From NCBI RefSeq assembly GCF_006974105.1, contig NZ_CP036282.1:1240001-1304000 (forward strand): a DNA stretch of 64,000 bases. Direction: 5' to 3'. Positions 35,727-44,873 of this stretch are shown here, piece after piece. Numbering within the stretch: the first letter of the stretch is position 1; every line of letters starts with the position of its first letter. Source of the DNA: Rhodoferax aquaticus. Lineage in GTDB: Bacteria; Pseudomonadota; Gammaproteobacteria; Burkholderiales; Burkholderiaceae_C. The translations under genes and the position numbers were made by a program. Below the pieces are notes generated by a model, which was not told the DNA's origin, searched no databases, and saw only the letters and a list, made by a program, of their open reading frames with translations.

Positions 35727-37901
35727 TCAGTAAGGGTTTTTCTTGGGGTTGGACTCGAACGTGCGAAGACCCGCGCCAATCAATTCAGGAGAGATGTTCA
35801 GGGCCCAAGCGGCGGCAACTGCTGCCATGACCATCTCGGGTTGCGATGCCTTGGCTGGCTTCAGGCTTGCCAAAGGCATGGATGCGATGTCCTCTTGGCC
35901 GTGCGCCAACACGATGGCGTCGTCGCGCAGGAAAACCGTGCGCTCGCCGACTTTGCGGTGTGCCAACACATGGGGGTTGGATGCATCGTTGCAGTAGAAA
36001 ATGACCTTGCCATCGCACAACTCCGCCAGTTCGACGGCCTGTGCATCAGCGGCATTGAGTACCGCGGTGCCGCTGGGCAGCACCACGTCAACCTGTGTGC
36101 GCACCACTTTATAGGTTTGTTCTGCGTCCAGCACATCAAATGCCTGCAACTCAGGCTGCCAAGTGACATCTGTCACCACGCCAACCGCACATTTGTCGTA
36201 GGCCAGGCCTTCGGCCAAGATGGCGGTGCTTGGGTTTTCAAACACTGCAGCCTGCACGGACCGGTTGATCAGTATGCGTTGACCCGCCTCCCAGTGCGCG
36301 CAGTCTTTGGCCATCACCTGGCGGCTGTCAAGGTAGAGTCCCTCGCTGCAAGCCAAGCCTACGTGCTTGCCACTGATGTGGACCAACCACGCCACTAGTC
36401 GCGCAATGCGTCCCGTGTTGTGGGTGCCCGTAATGCCAACAATAGGAATGCGACCATCTTTTTCTTCTGCAAACAAATGGTCGACGATGGCTTTGCCGAC
36501 TGGCCGCTCAATGCCGACTGCCGGCTTGATGTGCGCCAGCAATCCGGGACTCGCGTTGACTTCAATGACGGCACCGCGCTGAGACTTCAAGGCTTGTGAG
36601 CAGTCTTCTAGCACCATGTCAACGCCAGCAATGTCTAGGCCCACCACGCGGGCGGCCAACGCGGCGGCTGCGGCAACCGTGGGGTGCAGGGTATCTGTCA
36701 CGTCATAGGCCACATTGCCATTGCGCTGGATTAGCACCTTTTGCCCAAGGGCAGGGACAGATTCTGGCGTCAACCCCACACGTTCGAGTTCGAGCAGCAC
36801 TTCTGCGGTGTTGCTAGGAACAATGATGTTGAGCGGAAAGTCCTCGCCGATGCCGCGCATGGGATTGCTGTTGACCTGCAAATCCGCGAGTTGGTCGATA
36901 TTGGAGACTCCGTCACCTTCAACCCAGCATGCGTCACCCCGAGCAGCGGCGACAACCCGCTTGCCAACTACCAATAGGCGGTGTTCGTTGCCTTGAATAA
37001 ATTTTTCAACGATGACGCTACCGCCGCCTTTGCGGTGTGCCAGGTGGTACGCAGCTTCTACGTCGGTTTGCGTTTGCAGGTCTAGGGACACCCCTCGACC
37101 ATGGTTACCGTCATAGGGCTTAACGACCACAGGCACGCCTATCTCTTGCGCGGCTTCCCATGCAGCTTGTGCGCTCCTGACCAGTTGACCTTCAGGTACA
37201 GGGACGCCGCAGGCTTGGAGCAAAGACTTGGTCAAATCTTTGTCCGAGGCAATTTCTTCTGCAATGGCACTGGTTTGGTCTGTCTCTGCAGTCCAGATGC
37301 GGCGTTGCGCAATGCCGTAACCTAGCTGCACCAAGTTCCCTTCGGTGAGCCGGATCGAGGGAATGCGTCGGTCCGTGGCCGCATTGACGATGCTGGAGGT
37401 GCTGGGCCCTAAACACAGTGAATCAACGCTTTCTCGCAACTCTGCCAACCGCGCCTGCAAGTCAATCTCGGTGTCGTTGATGGCCGCCATCACCACATCT
37501 CGGGCCAGGTAGAGGGCTGCGGTACCTACTTTTTCATGGCGTGTTCTGAACGCAATTTTGTAGATGCCGCGTTGGGATGTTTGGCGCGCTTTGCCGAATC
37601 CGGTGCGCATGCCTGCCATGTTCTGCAACTCTAGGCTCACATGCTCCATGATGTGCGCGGCCCAAGTGCCTTCTTGCAGGCGCTGCAAAAAGCCACCGCG
37701 AACCCCTGGGCTGCAGTGGTGCTCGATCAAACCCGGCAAGAAAGCCGTTAGCCGATCGTAAAACCCCGGAAGGGTGTTAGACGGGTAATCTTCTAACTCA
37801 CCAATGTCGACCCAAGCTTCAATGACGGGGCGATATGTCCAAATATTGGGGCCCCGTAAGTGCGTGACCCGAAGAATTTCGATATTTTTCTTGGCTATCA
37901 T
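35727..37901 (-). CDS. cphA': Second cyanophycin synthetase-like protein CphA'
   Basis: This 724-residue CphA homologue (start MIAKKNIEILRVTHLRGPNIW, ATG 37901) lies upstream of cphA on the same strand. The N-terminal and ATP-grasp domains look complete (VVVKPYDGNHGRGVSLDL near 247, VIEVNASPGLLAHIKP near 450). In the Mur-ligase domain the P-loop reads GITGTHNTGRIARL instead of GTNGKTT, so the essential Lys and Thr are missing. The protein ends near ESNPKKNPY without the final domain, about 130 residues shorter than CphA. Burkholderiales such as Ralstonia carry a similar cphA' beside cphA. The changes suggest ATP is used only by the ATP-grasp half. A frame extends upstream to 38186, but that part overlaps the divergent ABC gene. 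Confidence 0.88.
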   Translation of the reverse strand: MIAKKNIEILRVTHLRGPNIWTYRPVIEAWVDIGELEDYPSNTLPGFYDRLTAFLPGLIEHHCSPGVRGGFLQRLQEGTWAAHIMEHVSLELQNMAGMRTGFGKARQTSQRGIYKIAFRTRHEKVGTAALYLARDVVMAAINDTEIDLQARLAELRESVDSLCLGPSTSSIVNAATDRRIPSIRLTEGNLVQLGYGIAQRRIWTAETDQTSAIAEEIASDKDLTKSLLQACGVPVPEGQLVRSAQAAWEAAQEIGVPVVVKPYDGNHGRGVSLDLQTQTDVEAAYHLAHRKGGGSVIVEKFIQGNEHRLLVVGKRVVAAARGDACWVEGDGVSNIDQLADLQVNSNPMRGIGEDFPLNIIVPSNTAEVLLELERVGLTPESVPALGQKVLIQRNGNVAYDVTDTLHPTVAAAAALAARVVGLDIAGVDMVLEDCSQALKSQRGAVIEVNASPGLLAHIKPAVGIERPVGKAIVDHLFAEEKDGRIPIVGITGTHNTGRIARLVAWLVHISGKHVGLACSEGLYLDSRQVMAKDCAHWEAGQRILINRSVQAAVFENPSTAILAEGLAYDKCAVGVVTDVTWQPELQAFDVLDAEQTYKVVRTQVDVVLPSGTAVLNAADAQAVELAELCDGKVIFYCNDASNPHVLAHRKVGERTVFLRDDAIVLAHGQEDIASMPLASLKPAKASQPEMVMAAVAAAWALNISPELIGAGLRTFESNPKKNPY

Positions 37902-38042
37902 GGCTAAATGTGGCTTGGGCAGTCCACCAGTATTGCGCTGCCCGCGTTGTGTATTCTCGCTTACCCTGAGCGTTAAGGCCCTGTTTTTAGACCCTAAAGC
38001 GCGTATTTGCTCGCTTAGTCGCCTTTTTTTGGTGCATTCTTT

Positions 38043-40355
38043 GTGAATGCCAACGTAAATACTCTTTGCGCGATGGATAACCCTAGACCTTTCCCCATGA
38101 ATCCTGAAGCCCAAGCCCTCAGTGCCTTGCCCGGCGATTTGGCTGCCCTTTGGCGCGACGACATACAAAAACAGCTTCAACCCCAAGAAAACGTATTAGC
38201 TGCGCTGGAGGTTGACCTAGACGCGCACTTGCACTTTGTGAAAGGTCTGGTGGTACTGACCAACTTGCGTCTGCTGTCGCGGGTGGGGGATGCGGTGCAA
38301 TGGTCTGAATGGTCGCTACAAGATGGTTTAGAGCTGCGTCACCATGACCATGCAGGCGTGGGGCATCTTGACTTGGTGAGCGCCAGTGCGCGCTTGGGAA
38401 CTTGGCGTTTCACCCTGGGACAAAACCTGCATGCGGTCCGCTTGGCGGACCAGTTTGAAGCGCATTTGCACAGTTTGGTCAATGGCAAACCCTTGGCAAA
38501 TGTCCTGCAAAACGTATGTCCTAGCTGTAAGGCCCCGCTAGAGCCTGACCAAGAAGAGTGCCCGGTGTGTACCAAAGTGGTACACACGCCACCGTCCACC
38601 TGGACCCTACTGCGGCTGTGGCGCTTTGCCAAACCCTACCGAGGGCAGCTGGCCTTGGGTTTTGTGCTCATGCTCCTCGGTACTGCGGCGAGCCAAGTCC
38701 CGCCCTACTTGACCATACCGCTGGTCGACAATGTGCTCATACCGTACCAAAACGGTAAACACATCGAGCCCAGCACCATTGCGTGGTATTTGTCAGGCCT
38801 GTTGGGTGCCGGCTTATTGGCCTGGGTCTTGAGTTGGGCCAAAACCTACATCTTGGCCTTAGCCTCTGAGCGCATCGCCGCAGATCTGCGCACCACCACC
38901 TATGAGCACTTGTTGAAGTTGTCGCTGGAGTACTTCGGTGGCAAACGCACAGGGGATTTGCTCTCCCGGGTGGGCAGTGAAAGTGACCGCATTGCGGTCT
39001 ACCTGTCTTTGCACCTGACCGACTTTGCCAGTGATGTGGTCATGATCGTGATGACGGCCGTCATCTTGTTTTCGATGAACCCTTACCTGGCGCTTATCAC
39101 GCTGGTCCCCTTGCCCTTCATCGGTTGGATGATCCATTTTGTGCGTTACCGCTTGCGCACAGGGTTTGAGAAGATAGACCGGGTGTGGGGCGAGGTCACC
39201 AATGTGCTGGCCGACACCATCCCGGGCATTCGCGTAGTCAAGGCCTTTGCCCAAGAGCAGCGAGAAGCCAAGCGTTTCCGCGAAGCCAATCGCCACAACC
39301 TCATGGTCAATGACCGCATCAACAAGATTTGGTCTTTGTTTTCGCCCAGTGTGTCGTTGCTCACGGAGATCGGCCTGCTGGTAGTGTGGGGCTTTGGCAT
39401 ATGGCAAGTCTCCAAAGGCGAGATCACGGTGGGGATGTTGCTGGCTGCTATTGCCTACATTGGCCGTTTCTACGGGCGCTTGGACTCGATGAGCCGCATC
39501 GTCTCGGTTACCCAAAAATCAGCGTCGGCTGCTAAGCGCATTTTTGACATTCTGGACCACGTGTCCAGCGTGCCTGAGCCGGTTAAACCGGTGCCGATGG
39601 GCAAGGTCGAAGGGCGTATTGAAGTGCGCGAAGTGGGCTTTCGCTACGGTAACCGCGAGGTCAATCGCGGCATTAGTTTGAACATTGCACCTGGCGAGAT
39701 GATTGGTTTGGTGGGCCACAGCGGCTCGGGCAAGAGCACGCTGGTTAACCTCATTTGCCGCTTTTACGACGTGGCCGAGGGGGCGATTTTGGTGGACGGC
39801 GTCGATATTCGGTCCTATGCCATTTCTGACTACCGCCAGAACATCGGCTTGGTGCTGCAAGAGCCGTTTTTGTTCTTTGGCACTATTGCGGACAACATCG
39901 CCTATGGCAAACCAGACGCCACGCGCGCAGAGATCATTGCCGCTGCGCGCGCTGCGCATGCGCACGAGTTCATCTTGCGCTTACCCCAAGGCTATGACTC
40001 CATGGTGGGCGAGCGGGGCCAAGGCTTGTCGGGCGGTGAGCGCCAGCGCATTTCCATCGCACGCGCGCTGCTGATAGACCCGCGCATTTTGATTCTGGAC
40101 GAAGCCACCTCGTCCGTGGACTCTGAAACCGAGAAAGAGATCCAAAAAGCGCTTGAAAACTTGGTACAAGGCCGCACCACCATTGCCATCGCTCATCGCT
40201 TGTCTACCTTGCACCGTGCCGACCGACTGGTGGTCTTGGACCGTGGCAAAGTGGTTGAGGAAGGTACCCACGATGCACTGATGGCTGCAGAGGGCGCCTA
40301 CTTCAATTTGTACCAAGCCCAAGCCAGAAACAATCTCTTGGAGGACGCAGCATGA
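38043..40355 (+). CDS. Cyanophycin-associated ABC transporter, fused permease/ATPase with zinc ribbon
   Basis: This 770-residue half-transporter of the exporter (ABCB/MsbA-like) type is divergent from cphA'-cphA. The first ~155 residues form an unusual soluble domain (VLAALEVDLDAHLHFVKGLVVLTNLRLL), then a zinc ribbon (CPSCKAPLEPDQEECPVC near 160). Six membrane helices follow (about 195-480). The ATPase has Walker A VGHSGSGKSTLV near 558, signature LSGGERQRISIARALL near 661, Walker B ILILDEATSSVD and switch IAHRLSTL. Burkholderiales genomes repeatedly pair it with a DUF1854 protein beside cyanophycin genes. The cargo is unknown. The start is uncertain: GTG 38043 is used here, but ATG 38073 or 38097 are equally possible, and none has a clear ribosome-binding site. 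Confidence 0.88.
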   Translation: MNANVNTLCAMDNPRPFPMNPEAQALSALPGDLAALWRDDIQKQLQPQENVLAALEVDLDAHLHFVKGLVVLTNLRLLSRVGDAVQWSEWSLQDGLELRHHDHAGVGHLDLVSASARLGTWRFTLGQNLHAVRLADQFEAHLHSLVNGKPLANVLQNVCPSCKAPLEPDQEECPVCTKVVHTPPSTWTLLRLWRFAKPYRGQLALGFVLMLLGTAASQVPPYLTIPLVDNVLIPYQNGKHIEPSTIAWYLSGLLGAGLLAWVLSWAKTYILALASERIAADLRTTTYEHLLKLSLEYFGGKRTGDLLSRVGSESDRIAVYLSLHLTDFASDVVMIVMTAVILFSMNPYLALITLVPLPFIGWMIHFVRYRLRTGFEKIDRVWGEVTNVLADTIPGIRVVKAFAQEQREAKRFREANRHNLMVNDRINKIWSLFSPSVSLLTEIGLLVVWGFGIWQVSKGEITVGMLLAAIAYIGRFYGRLDSMSRIVSVTQKSASAAKRIFDILDHVSSVPEPVKPVPMGKVEGRIEVREVGFRYGNREVNRGISLNIAPGEMIGLVGHSGSGKSTLVNLICRFYDVAEGAILVDGVDIRSYAISDYRQNIGLVLQEPFLFFGTIADNIAYGKPDATRAEIIAAARAAHAHEFILRLPQGYDSMVGERGQGLSGGERQRISIARALLIDPRILILDEATSSVDSETEKEIQKALENLVQGRTTIAIAHRLSTLHRADRLVVLDRGKVVEEGTHDALMAAEGAYFNLYQAQARNNLLEDAA

Positions 40356-40843
40356 GCGCGCTAACCACCATCACCGCCACCTCGTTCACATTGGCGCGCA
40401 ACGCCTATGGCGCGCTGGAGCTCACCGACGCACAGGGCCAAGTGTTTCAGAACGTGGTGCCGGTGCGGGCGTTTCCTATTCAAGCGCCCGAAGACGGCAT
40501 TTCCCTCGTGAGTACCGATGGGCATGAAGTGGGCTGGATTGACCAGCTCTCGGATGTGGCCGAGCCCACGCAAACCCTGGTGAGAGACGCTTTGTGCACC
40601 CGCGAGTTCATGCCGGTATTGCAGCGCATTGCGTCAGTGTCGAGTTTCTCCACGCCGTGCACTTGGACCGTGCAAACCGACCGTGGAAATACCGAATTTG
40701 TGCTGCGGGGTGACGAAGACATTCGTCGGCTGGGCAAAGACAATGCGCTGCTCATCGCCGACGTGCACGGCATCCAATACTTGGTGCGAGACCAGTTTGC
40801 TTTGGATGCGCACAGCAAGCGCATCTTGGACCGATTCTTGTAA
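40352..40843 (+). CDS. DUF1854 family protein, cyanophycin-cluster partner
   Basis: This 163-residue soluble protein starts inside the last codons of the ABC transporter gene (ATGA overlap), so the two are translationally coupled. Visible blocks are FTLARNAYGALELTDAQGQVFQNVVPVRAFPI at the N terminus, ISLVSTDGHEVGWIDQLSDVAEPTQTLV (about 49-77), and a C-terminal stretch TEFVLRGDEDIRRLGKDNALLIADVHGIQYLVRD (about 112-146). This is the DUF1854 pattern. No catalytic residues are obvious. It may be a cytoplasmic regulatory or cargo-recognition partner of the ABC exporter, which is inference. Confidence 0.85.
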   Translation: MSALTTITATSFTLARNAYGALELTDAQGQVFQNVVPVRAFPIQAPEDGISLVSTDGHEVGWIDQLSDVAEPTQTLVRDALCTREFMPVLQRIASVSSFSTPCTWTVQTDRGNTEFVLRGDEDIRRLGKDNALLIADVHGIQYLVRDQFALDAHSKRILDRFL

Positions 40844-40850
40844 ACACAGC

Positions 40851-40871
40851 AAAGGGGCCCATGGCCCCTTT
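40851..40871. terminator. Bidirectional terminator between the DUF1854 gene and panC
   Basis: A perfect 9-bp stem (aaaggggcc / ggccccttt) with a 3-base loop lies between convergent genes. Followed by tttgtt on the plus strand, it can serve both directions. Confidence 0.75.
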
Positions 40872-40900
40872 GTTACGTGGTGGCTAGACTCCGCAAGTTC

Positions 40901-41725
40901 TCAGACTTCCATGTTGTCGATCAACCGCGTTGTCCCTAGGCGCGCTGCGGCCAGCACGACCATGGCATCGCCTTCGCGGGGCACTTGCAGGTCGGCCTGA
41001 CGGCGAATGGCCACATAGTCCGGCAGCCAGCCTGCACCACGCAGTGCGTTCATGCCTTGGGACTCTAAAGTGCTCAGGTCGGTGGTACCGGCTTGCAGCG
41101 CAACCACAATTTTTTTGAGCGTTTGCGACAAGAGCAAGGCTTCCTCTCGCTGCGTGGGGCTCAGGTAGCCGTTGCGGCTGGACAAGGCCAAACCTGCCTC
41201 ATTGCGCTGGGTCTCCCCGCCAACCACGTCCACAGGCAAGGCAAACTGCTTCACCATATTGCGGATCACCATGAGCTGTTGGTAATCTTTCTTGCCAAAC
41301 AGCGCGGTGCGGGCCTGTGTGCAAGCCAGCAGTTTCATCACCACCGTGCACACCCCAATGAAAAAACCGGGTCGAAAGTGGCCTTCCAAAATGTCTGCCA
41401 GCTCGGTGGGCGGGTGCATCTTGAACGTTTGGGGCTGGGGGTACAACTCCGCCTCTTTGGGCGCGAACACAATGTCGCAGCCAGCCGCCTCTAGTTGGGC
41501 GCAATCGGCCTCCAAGGTTCGGGGGTAGGTGTCAAAGTCTTCATGCGGCGCAAACTGCAGGCGATTCACAAAGATGGTGGAAATGGTGACATCGCCCAGC
41601 GGTTTGGCTTGGCGCACCAGTGCCAAGTGGCCTGCATGCAAGTTGCCCATGGTGGGCACCACGGCCGGGTGGCGGTATTGGGTGAGGGCCTCGCGAAGCT
41701 CGGCGATGGTGTGAATCAGTTGCAT
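40901..41725 (-). CDS. panC: Pantothenate synthetase
   Basis: PanC ligates pantoate and beta-alanine with ATP, the last step of pantothenate (vitamin B5) synthesis. The 274-residue protein has VVPTMGNLHAGHLALVRQA near residue 23 (HxGH nucleotidyl-transferase motif), FGKKDYQQLMVIRNMVKQF near 145 and ALSSRNGYLSPTQRE near 178 (KMSKS-like SSRN). It follows panB by 16 bp. Confidence 0.96.
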   Translation of the reverse strand: MQLIHTIAELREALTQYRHPAVVPTMGNLHAGHLALVRQAKPLGDVTISTIFVNRLQFAPHEDFDTYPRTLEADCAQLEAAGCDIVFAPKEAELYPQPQTFKMHPPTELADILEGHFRPGFFIGVCTVVMKLLACTQARTALFGKKDYQQLMVIRNMVKQFALPVDVVGGETQRNEAGLALSSRNGYLSPTQREEALLLSQTLKKIVVALQAGTTDLSTLESQGMNALRGAGWLPDYVAIRRQADLQVPREGDAMVVLAAARLGTTRLIDNMEV

Positions 41726-41741
41726 AAGAAGAGTGGGGGAG

Positions 41742-42638
41742 TTACCAAGCGTGCACCAAGTCGTCCGGGAATTGGCCGCCCTTGACCGCCGCTACATAGG
41801 CCTCAAAAGCACCACGGATGCTGGGTGCATCGTCCATAAAGTTGCGCACAAACTTGGGGTTTTTGCCCAAGTTCAGCCCTAGCATGTCGTGCATCACCAG
41901 CACTTGGCCTGCCGTGCCCTTGCCGGCACCAATGCCAATCGTTGCGCATTGCGTGAGTTCTGTGGTGAGCTCTGTGGCCAAAGGGGCGGGCACCATTTCC
42001 AGCACCAGCATCGAGGCACCGGCATCTTGCAGGGCGCGTGCTTCTTTTTTCAACGTGTCTGCACTGGCTTGGGTTTTGCCTTGGACCCGGTAGCCCCCCA
42101 AAGAGTGCACGGTTTGGGGCGTGAGGCCCAAGTGGGCGCACACCGGTATTCCGCGCTCTACCAAAAAATGCACGGTTTCAGTCGTCCAGCCGCCACCTTC
42201 GAGTTTGACCATGTGCGCGCCGGCTTGCATGAGGACAGCGGCGCTGCGCATGGCCTGTTCTCTGGACTCTTGGTATGAGGCAAACGGCAGGTCGCCAATG
42301 AGCCATGCCGTACCTTGGGCGCGGCGCAGGCCACGTGACACCATTTCGGTGTGGTAGCGCATGTGCTCCAAGCTCACGCCCACCGTGCTGTGCAGGCCTT
42401 GGCAGACCATGCCCAAGGAGTCGCCTACCAAGATGCTTTCTACGCCCGCAGCGTCTGCCACGGCGGCAAAGGTGGCGTCGTAGGCGGTCAGCATGGTGAT
42501 TTTTTCGCCACGCAAACGCATCTCTAGCAACCGCGGCAAGCTAATGGGCTTGCGGCTGGGCATGGGGGAGGCGGGGGGCAGGGTGCCGTAGGGCGTGGCA
42601 TGCAGCGCTGCTGCCTGAGAGTCGTTGGTTAGTGCCAT
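41742..42638 (-). CDS. panB: 3-Methyl-2-oxobutanoate hydroxymethyltransferase
   Basis: PanB transfers a hydroxymethyl group from methylene-tetrahydrofolate to ketoisovalerate, giving ketopantoate. The 298-residue protein has an extra N-terminal ~30 residues, then [32 protein letters not shown] near 48 (metal-binding Asp), [10 protein letters not shown] near 135, and the catalytic Glu in [14 protein letters not shown] near 198. A shorter start at MPSRKPISL (residue 27) is possible. It forms a two-gene unit with panC. Confidence 0.95.
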   Translation of the reverse strand: MALTNDSQAAALHATPYGTLPPASPMPSRKPISLPRLLEMRLRGEKITMLTAYDATFAAVADAAGVESILVGDSLGMVCQGLHSTVGVSLEHMRYHTEMVSRGLRRAQGTAWLIGDLPFASYQESREQAMRSAAVLMQAGAHMVKLEGGGWTTETVHFLVERGIPVCAHLGLTPQTVHSLGGYRVQGKTQASADTLKKEARALQDAGASMLVLEMVPAPLATELTTELTQCATIGIGAGKGTAGQVLVMHDMLGLNLGKNPKFVRNFMDDAPSIRGAFEAYVAAVKGGQFPDDLVHAW

Positions 42639-42772
42639 GGCTTTTTAGGTTCCATCAACAAAGAAACGGGGGGGAGGGCTGCAGCGCCAAAACCGCTTGG
42701 TGCGCAGCGCCAGTCACTTGAATTGGGGCGAATACTAACCCCAGTTGCAATGCGCCTAGCTGAGATAGTGGA

Positions 42773-43624
42773 TTAGGTGGTGGAGTACGCAAGCCGCACG
42801 TAAATCGGGGCAAAAGCTTCGGCTTGGGTAATTTCAATCAAGGTTTCCTTGGCCAGTTCCAACAAAGCGATAAAGGTCACCACCAGCACAGGGGTGCCGC
42901 TGCGGGGGTCAAACAATTCTTCAAATCCGACAAAACGGCGGCCTTGCAGCTTCTTCAGGACAATGCTCATGTGCTCGCGCACCGACAGCTCTTCGCGGGT
43001 GATTTTGTGGTGTTGTACCAGCTTGGCCCGCTTGAGAATGTCGCGCCAGGCTTCGCGCAAGTCGTCCGCGTTCACGTCAGGAAAGCGGGGCTGCAAGGCT
43101 TGTTCCATGTACACCTCAGCCTTGAGAAAGTCCCGCCCGTGCTGCGGAATGGCGTTGAGGCGGGCAGCAGCCAGTTTTATTTGCTCATATTCGATCAAGC
43201 GGCGTACCAGTTCGGCCCGTGGGTCCTCTGCCTCTTGGCCATCCGCCGTTTTTTTAGGCGGCAGCAGCATGCGTGACTTGATTTCAATCAGCATGGCCGC
43301 CATAAGCAAGTATTCGGCCGCCAATTCCAAATTGCGCTTGCGGATCTGCTCCACGTACACCAAGTACTGCTTGGTCACGCTGAGCATGGGGATGTCCAAA
43401 ATATTGAAGTTCTGCTTGCGAATCAGATACAGCAGCAAGTCCAGCGGCCCTTCAAACGCCTCCAAAAACACTTCCAGCGCATCCGGCGGGATGTACAAAT
43501 CTTGGGGCATGGCAAACAGCGGTTCACCATACAGACGAGCCACTGCCACATGGTCCACCACCTCGGGCATGCTGGAGAGGGATGCGGGCGCGTCAGCGCC
43601 GCTGCTGGCAGACTCTTGCGTCAT
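42773..43624 (-). CDS. scpA: Segregation and condensation protein A
   Basis: ScpA is the kleisin subunit that bridges SMC heads in chromosome condensation. From ATG 43624 (MTQESASSGADAPASLSSMPEVVD) the protein has 283 residues. The kleisin start FLEAFEGPLDLLLYLIRKQNFNILDIPMLSVTKQYL lies near residue 55. AAEYLLMAAMLIEIKSRMLLP near 105 and a winged-helix C terminus (VVTFIALLELAKETLIEITQ near 245) complete the fold. The open frame reaches back to 43783, but that part covers a copy of the palindromic repeat and does not look coding. Confidence 0.94.
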   Translation of the reverse strand: MTQESASSGADAPASLSSMPEVVDHVAVARLYGEPLFAMPQDLYIPPDALEVFLEAFEGPLDLLLYLIRKQNFNILDIPMLSVTKQYLVYVEQIRKRNLELAAEYLLMAAMLIEIKSRMLLPPKKTADGQEAEDPRAELVRRLIEYEQIKLAAARLNAIPQHGRDFLKAEVYMEQALQPRFPDVNADDLREAWRDILKRAKLVQHHKITREELSVREHMSIVLKKLQGRRFVGFEELFDPRSGTPVLVVTFIALLELAKETLIEITQAEAFAPIYVRLAYSTT

Positions 43625-43630
43625 ACGGGT

Positions 43631-43678
43631 GCTATTAAATGAATAGCTGCTTGCGCAATAGCTACGGGCGCTAGAGGC
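43631..43678. repeat. Dispersed palindromic repeat, copy 4 (upstream of scpA)
   Basis: This is the best-preserved copy and is used here as reference: gctattaaatgaatagctg, then cttgcgcaatagctacgggc and gctagaggc. It lies between scpA and the DUF3460 gene. Confidence 0.75.
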
Positions 43679-43689
43679 AAGAAATGCGC

Positions 43690-43896
43690 TTATTTGCCAG
43701 CGGTTTGGTACACGTAGGGCTGTTGAGCCACATCGCCGGAGCGCATGTCTTTGATGCCGTTGCGGTCCAGCTGTTTGTCCCACAACAAGGCGCGGCCTGC
43801 GAGTTGCTCCGCTTCCAAGGTGGGTTTAGCGACCTTCAGTTGGTCAATAAACTGGGTGGCTTCAGATTTGTAGTCGGCGCGGCGGAAAATATTCAT
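43690..43896 (-). CDS. DUF3460 family small protein
   Basis: This 68-residue protein (MNIFRRADYKSEATQFIDQL) matches the DUF3460 pattern. It has an N-terminal Y-K-S-E-A segment, a helical middle (KPTLEAEQLAGRALLWDKQLDR) and the tail QPYVYQT. The family is common and short in Burkholderiales, of unknown function, usually beside scpA or panB/panC, as here. The start ATG at 43896 has an agaggtt site just upstream. Confidence 0.85.
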   Translation of the reverse strand: MNIFRRADYKSEATQFIDQLKVAKPTLEAEQLAGRALLWDKQLDRNGIKDMRSGDVAQQPYVYQTAGK

Positions 43897-43967
43897 GGGT
43901 TAACCTCTTTGGCGCATTTTAGCGGCCCCGGGGCGATGTCAAGCCCCGCAGCCCCCACTGTTAGACA

Positions 43968-44873
43968 ATGGCAACCTTGAACCGTCACCCCGTATTTGGA
44001 ACTATGACCTATTTTGACTTTTCAGCTTCTGCCATTGCCGCGCTGGCCCAAGCGGATGTGGCCCACGCATTGCGTGAAGACGTGGGCACTGGCGACTTGA
44101 CCGCTGCACTCATTGACCCCCGCCGCCGTGTGCGGGCCCGCATCCTCGCCCGCGAGGGAGCCGTCATCTGCGGCGAACCATGGGCCAATGCGGCGGTGTC
44201 GGCCCTCGACCCCAGCGCGGCCATGATTTGGCATGTGCGTGAAGGCCAGCGCTGCCACGTAGACCAAGTGGTGGTCGAGTTTGAAGGCAATGCCCAAGCC
44301 TTGTTGACGGCCGAACGCACGGCGCTTAACTTTTTGCAGCTGCTGAGCGCAGTGGCCACCAAAACCGCTGCGTATGTGGCGGCGGTCCAATCCGTCCCCG
44401 GCAACCGCGCGCACATCGTTGATACCCGCAAAACCCTGCCTGGCCTGCGCTTGGCCCAAAAGTACGCGGTGACTGCGGGTGGTGGCACCAACCACCGCAT
44501 CGGCCTCTTTGATGCGGTGCTCATTAAAGAGAACCACATTGCGGCCGCAGGGGGTGTCACGGCGGCCCTGCAACGCGCCCATGCTGCTGCGGCGCATGCC
44601 AAGTTTGTTGAGATCGAGGTCGAGACGCTGGCGCAGTTGCAAGAAGCGCTAAACGCTGGAGCCAAGATGGTGCTCTTGGACAATATGCCCCTGCCTATGC
44701 TGCGCGAGGCTGTGGCGATGAACGCCAGCCGCGCGATTCTGGAAGTCTCGGGCGGCGTAAGCATGGACACGGTGCGCGACATTGCCGCCACGGGTGTGGA
44801 CCGCATCTCCATCGGCGCGCTGACCAAAGACGTCAAAGCCACCGACTTCTCTATGCGATGTGAGGACCTGTAA
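43968..44873 (+). CDS. nadC: Nicotinate-nucleotide pyrophosphorylase (carboxylating)
   Basis: NadC converts quinolinate and PRPP to nicotinate mononucleotide in de novo NAD synthesis. The 301-residue frame starts at 43968. An in-frame ATG at 44004 ([19 protein letters not shown]) would remove 12 residues and is equally plausible. Motifs include [55 protein letters not shown] (about 160-200), [14 protein letters not shown] near 213 and [10 protein letters not shown] near 258. Its stop shares one base with the nadA start. Confidence 0.96.
   Translation: MATLNRHPVFGTMTYFDFSASAIAALAQADVAHALREDVGTGDLTAALIDPRRRVRARILAREGAVICGEPWANAAVSALDPSAAMIWHVREGQRCHVDQVVVEFEGNAQALLTAERTALNFLQLLSAVATKTAAYVAAVQSVPGNRAHIVDTRKTLPGLRLAQKYAVTAGGGTNHRIGLFDAVLIKENHIAAAGGVTAALQRAHAAAAHAKFVEIEVETLAQLQEALNAGAKMVLLDNMPLPMLREAVAMNASRAILEVSGGVSMDTVRDIAATGVDRISIGALTKDVKATDFSMRCEDL

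Noticed and set aside
35727-37901. cphA' as a decayed copy of cphA
   Set aside because: The frame is open for 724 codons with coherent conserved blocks, and the gene is closely spaced with cphA. Specialised function is more likely than decay.
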